DNA from: JANOMH01 sp031422295
GTDB lineage: Bacteria > Pseudomonadota > Alphaproteobacteria > Rhodobacterales > Rhodobacteraceae
NCBI GenBank assembly: GCA_031422295.1
Contig: JANOQM010000064.1
Location: 62,001 to 126,000 of the forward strand
Length of the DNA stretch: 64,000 bases
Direction of reading: 5' to 3'
The notes beneath the pieces were generated by a model. That model was given only the letters and a program-made list of their open reading frames with translations. It had not been told where the DNA came from and searched no databases. The position numbers and the translations under genes were made by a program. Positions within the stretch are counted from its first letter, which is position 1. Each line of letters opens with the position of its first letter. Below are positions 1 to 8,154 of the stretch, piece after piece.

Positions 1-584
1 TGGACCATGGGGCCGGTCTGGCCGATTGTGCGGCGGCCATCGACTGCGGGTTTACATCGGTGATGTTCGACGGGTCCCGCCTGCCTTTGACCCAGAACAT
101 CGACCAGACCGCTGAAATTGTCGCCATGGCCCATGCGGCGGGGGTGTCGGTCGAGGCAGAGCTGGGGTTTGTCGGCTATGCGGACGGTGTGCCGTCACGG
201 GGCACCGATCCGGCCGAAGCCACACAGTTTGCCGCCCAGACAGGTGTCGATGCGCTGGCCGTGGCTATCGGCAATCTGCATCTGATGACAACCGGACAGG
301 CCGCGATTGACTGGTCATTGCTGGACCAGATCAGGGCTGCCTGCGCGCTACCGCTGGTTTTGCACGGCGGGTCGGGGATTGGGGCCAAAGACCGGCTTCG
401 GTTGGCCGGAAATGGGGTCTGCAAGTTTAATATCGGCACGGAACTGCGGCAGGCGTTTGGGGTCGCTGTGCGTGAAGTACTGGCGGATCCGGTGCTTTTT
501 GACCGCAACGCGATCTTGTCCCTGACCATGCCCGCCCTGACAGTGGCGGCCAGACGGGCAATAGCATCACTGCGGCCTTCCTGA
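1..584 (+). CDS. Class II ketose-bisphosphate aldolase, 3' part (truncated by window edge)
   Basis: Zn-dependent class II aldolase of the fructose/tagatose-bisphosphate type, which splits or joins DHAP and an aldehyde phosphate in the cytoplasm. The frame is open from the left edge (first codons read DHGAGLADC), so the N-terminus lies outside the window. Visible family marks are the LDHG-like start, SVMFDGS, the metal-ligand segment VLHGGSG and the KFNIGTELR phosphate-binding stretch. These are the usual order and spacing for the C-terminal two thirds of the barrel. A LacI regulator follows 64 bases downstream in the same direction, so the two may form a sugar-phosphate unit. Which ketose is used cannot be decided from sequence. 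Family assignment is firm; substrate is unknown. Confidence 0.9.
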   Translation, partial: DHGAGLADCAAAIDCGFTSVMFDGSRLPLTQNIDQTAEIVAMAHAAGVSVEAELGFVGYADGVPSRGTDPAEATQFAAQTGVDALAVAIGNLHLMTTGQAAIDWSLLDQIRAACALPLVLHGGSGIGAKDRLRLAGNGVCKFNIGTELRQAFGVAVREVLADPVLFDRNAILSLTMPALTVAARRAIASLRPS

Positions 585-648
585 ACCTTGGACAACGGTC
601 GCGGCCCTTGGTATTGACGGGTATGACCAAAAATTCAGGACTGCCGCA

Positions 649-1683
649 TTGACCACCCGTCCTCCGATCCCGCCCCGGCGACCGCTGACCCTGCGTGATG
701 TGTCCGCGGCGTCGGGTGTATCGGAAATGACCGTCAGCCGCGTGCTGCGCGGCAAGGGCGATGTCAGTGCAGCCACGCGCGAAAGGGTGCAGCAAACCGC
801 CAAACGCATGGGCTATGTCCCCAATAAAATCGCAGGGTCATTGGCATCATCCCGTGTTAATCTGGTGGCGGTGATCATTCCATCACTGGGCAATATGGTG
901 TTTCCCGAGGTGTTGTCGGGCATATCCGAAACGCTGGCGGATACGGACCTGCAACCCGTGGTCGGTGTCACGGATTATTTGCCGGAAAAAGAAGAAAAGG
1001 TTCTGTTCGAGATGCTGTCCTGGCGTCCGTCCGGGATTATTATCGCGGGGCTGGAACATTCGGATGCATCCCGCGCGATGCTGGCCCAAGCCGGGATTCC
1101 CGTGGTCGAGATCATGGATGTTGACGGCGACCCGATTGACGCCTGTGTTGGTATTTCGCACCGCCGCGCCGGTCGGTTGATGGCCGAAGAGATTATTGCC
1201 GCAGGCTATAAACGGATCGGATTTCTGGGCACGAAAATGCCGCTGGACCACCGCGCCCGTAAGCGGTTCGAGGGGTTTACCCTGACGCTGGGCAAGGCCG
1301 GGATCGAGATTGCCGACCAGGAATTTTATTCCGGCGGGTCCGCGTTGGTTAAGGGCCGCGAGATGACGGCGGCCATTCTGGAACGCACCCCCGATCTGGA
1401 TTTTCTGTATTATTCCAATGACATGATTGGCGCTGGTGGCCTGTTATATCTGTTGGAAAAAGGCGTCAATATTCCGGGCCAGATCGGACTTGCCGGGTTT
1501 AACGGCGTCGAGTTGCTGGATGGGTTGCCCCGCAAACTGGCCACAATGGACGCGTGCCGCCACGAGGTTGGCGTTCGGGCTGCACAGATCATACTGGACC
1601 GCAAAGCAGACCCCACAGCCCCCGCTGCGTTGGTCGAACTGAGCCCAAAGCTGGCCTTTGGTGACACATTGCGCCGTAGCTGA
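649..1683 (+). CDS. LacI/GalR-family transcriptional regulator
   Basis: DNA-binding repressor of 344 residues. The N-terminal LacI helix-turn-helix covers about residues 13-60 (LTLRDVSAASGVSEMTVSRV, then a hinge helix ending NKIAGSLASSR). A periplasmic-binding-protein-like effector domain follows, from about residue 65 to the end. The start is a TTG at 649, preceded by AGGA at 8-base spacing. The next ATG would cut into the HTH, so TTG is preferred. The gene sits between the aldolase fragment and the kinase-M23-aminotransferase fusion, 22 bases before the latter, so it probably controls one or both. The effector is unknown; GntR-type (gluconate) LacI members look closest in the HTH, but I would not assign a ligand. 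Confidence 0.93.
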   Translation: MTTRPPIPPRRPLTLRDVSAASGVSEMTVSRVLRGKGDVSAATRERVQQTAKRMGYVPNKIAGSLASSRVNLVAVIIPSLGNMVFPEVLSGISETLADTDLQPVVGVTDYLPEKEEKVLFEMLSWRPSGIIIAGLEHSDASRAMLAQAGIPVVEIMDVDGDPIDACVGISHRRAGRLMAEEIIAAGYKRIGFLGTKMPLDHRARKRFEGFTLTLGKAGIEIADQEFYSGGSALVKGREMTAAILERTPDLDFLYYSNDMIGAGGLLYLLEKGVNIPGQIGLAGFNGVELLDGLPRKLATMDACRHEVGVRAAQIILDRKADPTAPAALVELSPKLAFGDTLRRS

Positions 1684-1705
1684 CGACCTGCAGTAGGATC
1701 ATATA

Positions 1706-4700
1706 TTGGCCGCCCTGTCCGTATTCGATACCCCAAAACCCGATTTGGCCGAAGCCGAGATTGCGAACCTGCTGCAGGTCCACTGGGGCATTTCTGGCGT
1801 CCTGAAACCGCTGGTCAGCGAGCGTGATCAGAATATCCGGGTGGATGCCGGGCCGGGCCAGTTTGTTCTGAAAATTGCCAACAGGGCCGAAGATACCGGG
1901 TTTCTGGCGCTGCAGAATGCCGCCCTGTCGCATATTGCCGCCACTGACCCCGGCCTTGGCGTGCCGCATCTGCAACCTACGCTTACCGGGGCCGCGATGG
2001 CCCACGATGCCGGACATGGGTTGCGGCTGATGGCCTATTTGCCGGGCCAATTGTATTCTGCCGTTGCACCGACACCCGCCCTGCTGACCAGCCTTGGCAC
2101 CCAGTTGGGCCGTTTGTCACGGGCCCTGCGCGGATTTGGTCATCCGGGCGCGCATCGGCCCGGGTTTTTGTGGAATCTGGATGATGTGGCCCAGATCAAG
2201 CCCTGGCTGGCCGATGTGCATGCGGATCATCAGGCGCTGATTGCCCGGATTTTTGACCGATACGACGTCCGGGTTTTGCCATTCCTCAAGCAGCTGCGCG
2301 GTGCGGTCCTGCATCAGGATGCCAATGATAACAACCTGTTGGTGGATGACAGCGGGCAGGTCAGCGGGATTATCGACTTTGGCGATATGACCTATGGGCG
2401 GCAGATCAACGAGCTGGCCGTGGGGCTGGCCTATGCCCTGCTGGATTGCGCGGATATCTATAAAACCGCCGCCCCGGTGATTACCGCCTATGCCGCCGAA
2501 TTTCCGATTGATCTGGCCGAGGCCGGGGTGCTGTTTGATCTGGTTGCCGCCCGGCTGGCTGCATCGGTCTGCATATCGTCGCACCGGGCCAAGGATCATC
2601 CGGGTAACACCTATCTGACCATTTCGCAGGCCCCCGCCCTACGCCTGCTGGACCGGCTGGACCGGACCAATCCGGCGTTTCTGGCGGCCTTTGCCCGGCA
2701 CGCCGCAGGGCTGGCCCCGGTGCCGGGGCATGATGCCGTGCTGGCATGGCTGAACAGCCCTGCCTGCGCCCCGCATGGCCTGTTTGACATTGATCTGAAC
2801 CGGGCCGGGCGGTTTGTTCTGTCCTTGGCCAAAGATGCCCCGGGAATGCAGTTTGCAGGCGATCCGGTGGGCCATTGGGCCTGGTTAGAGTCTGAATTTG
2901 CCAGTCAAGGTGCGCAATTCGCAATCGGATTGTATGGCGAGGACCGCAGTGTCTATAAAGGCGATCAGTTCAAAACTGCCGCCTCGCCGGAATGGCGATC
3001 ACAGCATCTGGGGGTCGATATTTTCATCGCCGCCGGGTCACGTCTGCATGCGCCTTTGCCCGGCAAAGTGTTGAGCGTTGTCGATAATGATGCGCCTTAT
3101 GATTATGGCCCGACGGTTATACTGGAACATCAGGCGGGGCCGGGCGGCCCGCTGTTCTGGACGCTTTATGGCCATCTGGCGCGTGAAACGCTGACCACCA
3201 TCGCGGCGGGGCAACAGGTGCAAGCGGGCCAGTTGATCGGCTTTATCGGTAGCCATCAGGTCAACGGTGGCTGGTCGCCCCATCTGCATTTCCAGATCAT
3301 GACCGACCGGCTGGACCAAACCGGCGAGTTTCCGGGTGTTGGCCAACCCAGCGTGTGGCCGGTCTGGTCCAAAATCGTGCCCGACCCCAATCTGATCCTG
3401 CGACTGGCCCCCGAAAGCTATGTCACAGACCCGGATACGCCGGACAAACTGCTGACCAGGCGGGCGCGTGTATTGGGGCCTAACCTGTCCATCAGCTATG
3501 CCAACAAGCTGAAAATGGTCCGTGGCAAAGGTGCCTATCTGTTCGATCATACCGGGCGCGCCTATGTCGATGCGGTCAATAACATCGCCCATGTCGGGCA
3601 TGCCCATCCGCATGTTGTGGCCGCCCTGAACCGTCAGGCCGCAATCCTGAACACCAACACCCGCTATCTGCATAACACGATCCTTGATTATGCCGAACGG
3701 CTGGGCGCACAGTTCCCAGCCCCTTTGTCAGTAGTCTATATGGTCACTTCCGGGTCCGAAGCGAATGAACTGGCCCTGCGCATTGCCCGCACCGTGACCG
3801 GCCGGCGCGGGGTGGTCACGCTGGACTGGGGCTATCATGGCCATACCAATGCCCTGATCGACATCAGTCCCTATAAATTCAATCGCAAAGGCGGTGGTGG
3901 CAAACCGGCCGAAGTGGAAATTGCCACCTTGCCCGATCCCTACCGTGGCCCGATCAAGGACCGGACAGTGGCTGGTGGGGTGGCCTATGCCCAAAGTGTC
4001 GCTGCGCAGATTGCCAAATTGCAGGCCGCCGGACTGCCCCCCGCCGCGATGTTTGCCGAGGCGGTGTCGGGCTGCGGCGGGCAGGTGTTTTACCCGGATG
4101 GCTATCTGGCACAGGCCGCCAGACATATCCGCGCGGCAGGCGGGCTGATGATAGTTGACGAGGTGCAGACAGGCTTTGGCCGCGTCGGCACGCATATGTG
4201 GGCGCATCAGTTGCAGGGCGTGGTTCCCGATATTGTCACCCTTGGCAAACCCATCGGCAATGGCCACCCGATGGCGGCTGTCATCACTACGCCCGAGATT
4301 GCTCATGCTTTTGCCAATGGGATGGAGTTTTTTTCGTCCTTTGGCGGCAATCCGGTATCGGCCGCCGTCGGCATGGCGGTGCTGGATGTGATCGAAACCG
4401 AAGGCTTGCAAGACCGCGCCCGGACAACTGGCGAACATTTGCGTCAGGGATTGCAGGCCATCGCCCAAACCGATGCCCGGATTGGCGATGTCCGGGGCAT
4501 GGGCCTGTTTTTCGGGGCGGAACTGGTGCGCGGCGACGGCACCCTTGACCCTGCGACCGAATTGGCCGGGGCGGTGGCCAATCATATGCGGATGAATGGT
4601 GTGCTGATGTCGACCGATGGCCCGATGGATAATGTCCTAAAGATTAAACCGCCGATGACCTTTGGCCTGCGCGAGGCTGATTTGCTGCTGGCGGCGTTGC

Positions 4701-4723
4701 AGGCGGCGCTAGCTGATCTGTGA
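1706..4723 (+). CDS. Three-domain fusion: APH/hydroxylysine-kinase-like kinase, M23 peptidase-like domain, class III aminotransferase/phospho-lyase
   Basis: A single frame of 1005 residues with three recognisable domains. Residues about 20-320 are an aminoglycoside-phosphotransferase/choline-kinase fold: catalytic HxDxxxxN at H203-D205 and the metal-binding IDFGD at D224. Residues about 390-560 resemble LytM/M23 zinc peptidases with all ligands present: HxxxD starting at H434, YGHL, and HLH at 526-528. Residues about 585-1005 are a fold-type I PLP enzyme with VDEVQTGFGR and the Schiff-base lysine K848 in LGKPIGNG. In animals hydroxylysine kinase and the AGXT2-like ammoniophospholyases (phosphohydroxylysine, phosphoethanolamine) are separate proteins of the first and third families. 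Phosphorylation then elimination is therefore a reasonable inferred activity. No signal peptide is seen. The start is TTG with AGGA 7 bases upstream. The 3' end overlaps the convergent dehydrogenase gene by 15 bases. Confidence 0.9.
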   Translation: MAALSVFDTPKPDLAEAEIANLLQVHWGISGVLKPLVSERDQNIRVDAGPGQFVLKIANRAEDTGFLALQNAALSHIAATDPGLGVPHLQPTLTGAAMAHDAGHGLRLMAYLPGQLYSAVAPTPALLTSLGTQLGRLSRALRGFGHPGAHRPGFLWNLDDVAQIKPWLADVHADHQALIARIFDRYDVRVLPFLKQLRGAVLHQDANDNNLLVDDSGQVSGIIDFGDMTYGRQINELAVGLAYALLDCADIYKTAAPVITAYAAEFPIDLAEAGVLFDLVAARLAASVCISSHRAKDHPGNTYLTISQAPALRLLDRLDRTNPAFLAAFARHAAGLAPVPGHDAVLAWLNSPACAPHGLFDIDLNRAGRFVLSLAKDAPGMQFAGDPVGHWAWLESEFASQGAQFAIGLYGEDRSVYKGDQFKTAASPEWRSQHLGVDIFIAAGSRLHAPLPGKVLSVVDNDAPYDYGPTVILEHQAGPGGPLFWTLYGHLARETLTTIAAGQQVQAGQLIGFIGSHQVNGGWSPHLHFQIMTDRLDQTGEFPGVGQPSVWPVWSKIVPDPNLILRLAPESYVTDPDTPDKLLTRRARVLGPNLSISYANKLKMVRGKGAYLFDHTGRAYVDAVNNIAHVGHAHPHVVAALNRQAAILNTNTRYLHNTILDYAERLGAQFPAPLSVVYMVTSGSEANELALRIARTVTGRRGVVTLDWGYHGHTNALIDISPYKFNRKGGGGKPAEVEIATLPDPYRGPIKDRTVAGGVAYAQSVAAQIAKLQAAGLPPAAMFAEAVSGCGGQVFYPDGYLAQAARHIRAAGGLMIVDEVQTGFGRVGTHMWAHQLQGVVPDIVTLGKPIGNGHPMAAVITTPEIAHAFANGMEFFSSFGGNPVSAAVGMAVLDVIETEGLQDRARTTGEHLRQGLQAIAQTDARIGDVRGMGLFFGAELVRGDGTLDPATELAGAVANHMRMNGVLMSTDGPMDNVLKIKPPMTFGLREADLLLAALQAALADL

Positions 4724-5920
4724 CCCCACATCCACTGTCAGGGCGATGTCGAATTTGCGTTTGCGGCCTTCGGCAAAGTAGGCGTCTACGTCGAAATACC
4801 CCTCGCAGGCAAAGACCCCCGGTTTGCGTGGGCCCCTTAGGATCAGTTGCACTGCGATGGACGCATTCATCGAGGTGCCCGCGTCGATGTAGCCGTCATA
4901 GATCGGATCGGGGTGCAGGATGACCTGACAGCGAACGGTCGCGGGTTTGCCGCCGATCCGGCCTGTGCCGATAGCGAAATGGATCTCGTGACTGTCCTGC
5001 GCCGGAATTCTATCGGCGTTCTCGGCCATATTCCGGGCGATGACCGCATTCAACACATCCAGCGGTTTAACCTGCTGCCCACCCACCGTGACCGGCCGGT
5101 CAAAGTCGCCAAACCCGGCTTTGACCAACCCGATCCACGCCTCATTCTCGCGCCGGGGCAGGTGGAGTTTCCACGTGAACTCTTTGATCCCCTTGTCACG
5201 GATACCATCCGCCAAAGGCACGGTCAGCGGCTCGGAATGGGCGGAATACATGAATTCCAACGGCCCCCAGGGTGCCGGCAGGTCAATGATTTCCTTGCCG
5301 GTTTGCGCCGCGCATTCGACATGTTGGCCGTTCAGGAATTGGATGCAGGGATGCGCATATTCGGCCAGAACCGTGGATACGCTGTAGGGCGGGCGCAAAA
5401 CCGGGCTTTCAGGGCCGGAAAATTCCGCGGCCCAATACAGGTTGATCTTGTCGATCTGGTCCAGCTTGTCCGCCACCGCCCGGCAAATCACATTGGACAT
5501 GCCGGGGTCGGACCCGACGCCCAGCACAGCGACGACGCCTGCCGCAGCAAACCTGTCGGCCCAGGCCATCTGTTTGACTGTGTATGTGCCGAGGCCCCCC
5601 AGATCGACGTAATCGACGCGGGCGTTCAGCGCAGCCTCGAAAATGGTCATCTGATGCCCGGCCATAGTGGGCACGCCATTAATGCAGATATTCGCCTGAT
5701 TCAGTACAGATGCCATCGCGGCGGGGTCGGTGACGTTCAGGTCATGCAGGGTGATCCGGGGGTCGGCCATCTGGGTTTGCAGCGCCTCCATCCGATCCCT
5801 CGCGGTGTCACAGACCCGGATTTCGGCAATGTCGATGATGCTGCGGTCGGACAGCAGGTCTTTGATGATGCCTTGGCTCATCATGCCCGCACCACCCAAC
5901 ATTGTGATAATCTTTTTCAT
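4709..5920 (-). CDS. Saccharopine dehydrogenase-like NAD(P)-dependent oxidoreductase
   Basis: 403 residues with an N-terminal Rossmann fold (MLGGAGMMSQG, a variant glycine loop) and the C-terminal catalytic/dimerisation region typical of the saccharopine dehydrogenase/homospermidine synthase superfamily (LGVGSDPGMSNVICR, then a long beta-rich domain). The natural reaction could be reductive coupling of an aldehyde to an amino acid or the reverse. Saccharopine metabolism links 2-aminoadipate semialdehyde and glutamate, which would fit the adjacent phospho-lyase-like and aldehyde dehydrogenase genes; this is inference. Last gene of the nine-gene minus-strand operon, 9 bases after the aldehyde dehydrogenase. 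Its stop codon lies inside the 3' end of the convergent fusion gene. Confidence 0.85.
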   Translation of the reverse strand: MKKIITMLGGAGMMSQGIIKDLLSDRSIIDIAEIRVCDTARDRMEALQTQMADPRITLHDLNVTDPAAMASVLNQANICINGVPTMAGHQMTIFEAALNARVDYVDLGGLGTYTVKQMAWADRFAAAGVVAVLGVGSDPGMSNVICRAVADKLDQIDKINLYWAAEFSGPESPVLRPPYSVSTVLAEYAHPCIQFLNGQHVECAAQTGKEIIDLPAPWGPLEFMYSAHSEPLTVPLADGIRDKGIKEFTWKLHLPRRENEAWIGLVKAGFGDFDRPVTVGGQQVKPLDVLNAVIARNMAENADRIPAQDSHEIHFAIGTGRIGGKPATVRCQVILHPDPIYDGYIDAGTSMNASIAVQLILRGPRKPGVFACEGYFDVDAYFAEGRKRKFDIALTVDVGSQIS

Positions 5921-5929
5921 ATCAGTGCC

Positions 5930-7435
5930 TTACACATTTTTTCGTCCGCCACTTTGCAGGAACCAGTCGTCCGGATACGGGTACCACCAGCCCTGCCGCA
6001 CAGGTCTATGGTCAATGATCACCATCTTTGTCCGCCGGAACGCATCCAGCCCCTGCCGCCCCAACTCGCGCCCAAGGCCAGAGGCTTTCCACCCGCCAAA
6101 CGGCAAAGCATCGTTATCAATCAATGGGTTATTGACCCAGACCATGCCAGATTCCAACCGCTCCGCCGCCTCCATCGCCTCTTCCAGTTGGGTCGTGAAC
6201 ACCGACGCGCCAAGGCCGAAGGGAGAATTATTCGCCGCTTCAATCGCCGCATTAAAGTCCGCCACGCGGACCACGGCGACGACGGGGCCAAAGCATTCTT
6301 CGTTCAGAATATCCATATGCGGCAAACAGTTAGTCAGGATCGTCGGGGCATAAAACCACCCGGTTTCCAGCCCTTCCGGGATACGCCCGCCACATTCGAC
6401 CCGCGCCCCTTTGGCCACCGCATCCGACACCAGCCGCATCACCTTGTCCCGCGCCGCCTTTGACACCAAAGGCCCAATCTCGGATTTGTCCAGCCCGTTG
6501 CCGACCCGCAGCGCCAGCGTTTCGGCAACAAAGGCGGCGATAAAATCATCATATACCGCGTCCACGACATAGATCCGCTCGGTCGAAGTGCAGACCTGCC
6601 CCGTCAGGTGAAACGCCGCCGTCACCGCCCCAGCCGCCGCGATGTCCAAAGGCGCGCTGGCGGTGATAATCATCGGGTCACTCCCCCCCGCTTCGATCAC
6701 CGCAGGTTTCATCCGCCCCGCTGCGGCCATCGCCACGGCGCGGCCAGCAGCGACCGATCCGGTAAAGGCGACGGCATGGGTCTGGTCACTGTCCACCAAG
6801 GCGCGGCCAAGTTCCGCGCCCCCTGGCAGGCAGGCGACAAGCCCATCTGGCAATCCTCTGAAAACCCTCATGAAATCCAGCGTACACAGCGTCGTCGCCT
6901 CAGCCGGTTTGATGATGCAGCCGTTGCCAGCGGCCAGCGATGCGGCGACGGTCCAGCACATCAGCAGGATCGGAAAGTTGAACGGCATGATATGCGCCGA
7001 CACGCCAAGCGGTTCATAGCGGGCATATTGGAACGACCCGGCCTGGGTGCTGCCCGCCACCTTGCCCGCCTCGTCACGGGCCATTTCGGCGTAGTAGCGG
7101 AACACCGGGGCGCAATTGGCCAATTCGCCGATAGCCTCGGGGTAGGGCTTGCCCATCTCCCGGCTCATCAGGATGGCGCAGGCGGTGAAATCCTCGGCCT
7201 CGATCCGGTGGGCCAGTTGGTGCAGGTGCTGGGCGCGGGTTTTCGCATCCAGCTTTTTCCAGCCGGATTGGGCGGTGTTGACGGCTGTCAACACATGTAT
7301 CCGCTCTGCGTCGGTCGTCATTTTGTAGTGCCCTACCAGACCCATGGTTGCAGGGTCGATCACTTGGCACAGAATGCCGCCTGATGGGTAATAATCCGGC
7401 GTCAGGAAATAGCTGGGGGTAGCGGGGCTGAACAT
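5930..7435 (-). CDS. NAD(P)-dependent aldehyde dehydrogenase (semialdehyde dehydrogenase type)
   Basis: 501-residue ALDH superfamily enzyme that oxidises an aldehyde to its acid. Cofactor-binding signatures (MPFNFPILLMCW, IIKPAE, AFTGSVAAGR), the general-base glutamate E248 in VIEAGGSDP and the catalytic nucleophile C282 in GQVCTSTERIYV are all present. Overall it looks like the succinate-semialdehyde/gamma-aminobutyraldehyde branch. The substrate cannot be read from sequence. With a polyamine-type importer upstream and a phospho-lyase-like enzyme opposite, an amino-semialdehyde is likely. It begins 9 bases after the second cupin gene and ends 9 bases before the saccharopine-dehydrogenase-like gene, so all are one transcript. 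Confidence 0.92.
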   Translation of the reverse strand: MFSPATPSYFLTPDYYPSGGILCQVIDPATMGLVGHYKMTTDAERIHVLTAVNTAQSGWKKLDAKTRAQHLHQLAHRIEAEDFTACAILMSREMGKPYPEAIGELANCAPVFRYYAEMARDEAGKVAGSTQAGSFQYARYEPLGVSAHIMPFNFPILLMCWTVAASLAAGNGCIIKPAEATTLCTLDFMRVFRGLPDGLVACLPGGAELGRALVDSDQTHAVAFTGSVAAGRAVAMAAAGRMKPAVIEAGGSDPMIITASAPLDIAAAGAVTAAFHLTGQVCTSTERIYVVDAVYDDFIAAFVAETLALRVGNGLDKSEIGPLVSKAARDKVMRLVSDAVAKGARVECGGRIPEGLETGWFYAPTILTNCLPHMDILNEECFGPVVAVVRVADFNAAIEAANNSPFGLGASVFTTQLEEAMEAAERLESGMVWVNNPLIDNDALPFGGWKASGLGRELGRQGLDAFRRTKMVIIDHRPVRQGWWYPYPDDWFLQSGGRKNV

Positions 7436-7444
7436 CGGGCGTTC

Positions 7445-7798
7445 CTAACGGATCATATAGACCTTTTTGATCGTCTCATGCACAGTGCAGGCGCCCTTCC
7501 AATCCTTGGGGAAAAACGCCGCGGTGTCGGGCAAAACCTCGATCACATCGCCGGATTCGTGGACATAGGTGCAGCGGCCTGCCAGAAAATGGCAGAATTC
7601 ATCACTTGTCACATGACAGACCCATTTCCCCGGCGTGCAGATCCACAGCCCGGTTTCAGAGGTGCGGTCTGGCCGCCGCGACAGGAGGCGACCGGAAACG
7701 TGGGACACACCTTCCAACATGGTCGGGATCGTGCCCCAATCGACGACATCGGTGATCTCAAGCGGGTTTTGCATCACGGGGGTCATGGGCGGCCTCAT
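7445..7798 (-). CDS. Small cupin-domain protein (copy 2 of a tandem pair)
   Basis: 117 residues forming one cupin barrel of the DUF861/cupin_3 type. The conserved core runs TGLWICTPGKWVCHVTSDEF, CHFLAGRCTYV, GDVIEVLPD, then CTVHETIKKVYMI at the C-terminus. It is clearly paralogous to the immediately upstream gene, sharing the ETGxWxCTPG and CTVHETI blocks, so it is a tandem duplication. Members include ureidoglycine aminohydrolase and many proteins of unknown role in amine catabolism; no specific reaction is assigned. The start overlaps the stop of the preceding cupin by 4 bases, indicating translational coupling. Confidence 0.85.
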   Translation of the reverse strand: MRPPMTPVMQNPLEITDVVDWGTIPTMLEGVSHVSGRLLSRRPDRTSETGLWICTPGKWVCHVTSDEFCHFLAGRCTYVHESGDVIEVLPDTAAFFPKDWKGACTVHETIKKVYMIR

Positions 7799-8154
7799 AC
7801 CAGCATATAGATGTTGCGGATCGTCTCGTGCACGGTGCAGTGCCCGGTCCAGCCTGCGGGAAAGCTGACGCAGGTGCCGGGGGTGACTTCGATCACCTCG
7901 CCATCATCGCGCAGATAAGTTGCCCGTCCCGCGACGAAATGGCAGAACTCGTCACGCGGGATCGACAGTGTCCAGGCGCCGGGGGTGCAGACCCAGATGC
8001 CGGTTTCGGGGCGGTTATCCGGCCCTTTGAACAGCAGCCGCCCGGTGTTGTGCGACGCCCCCGCAGTGGCATTGGGCTGCGGCCCCCAGTCGGCCAGATC
8101 GTCATAGGTGACGGCGTTGTGGATATGCGGGGCGGTGGAATTCAGGTTGGTCAT
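7795..8154 (-). CDS. Small cupin-domain protein (copy 1 of a tandem pair)
   Basis: 119-residue single-cupin protein of the DUF861/cupin_3 family with the pattern TGIWVCTPGAW, DEFCHFVAGRATYL, GEVIEVTPGTCVSFPAGW and CTVHETIRNIYML. It overlaps the glycosyltransferase stop by 4 bases upstream and the second cupin by 4 bases downstream, so it is embedded in the operon. Two close copies suggest a heterodimer or two related substrates. Metal-binding residues are not obvious beyond the usual His/Glu positions. Function is unknown; a role in modifying or sensing the imported amino compound is only an inference from context. Confidence 0.85.
   Translation of the reverse strand: MTNLNSTAPHIHNAVTYDDLADWGPQPNATAGASHNTGRLLFKGPDNRPETGIWVCTPGAWTLSIPRDEFCHFVAGRATYLRDDGEVIEVTPGTCVSFPAGWTGHCTVHETIRNIYMLV

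Noticed and set aside
4847..6463. Long open frame on the plus strand opposite the dehydrogenase genes
   Set aside because: It is antisense to two clear enzyme genes, has no family features and follows from the codon bias of the real genes.
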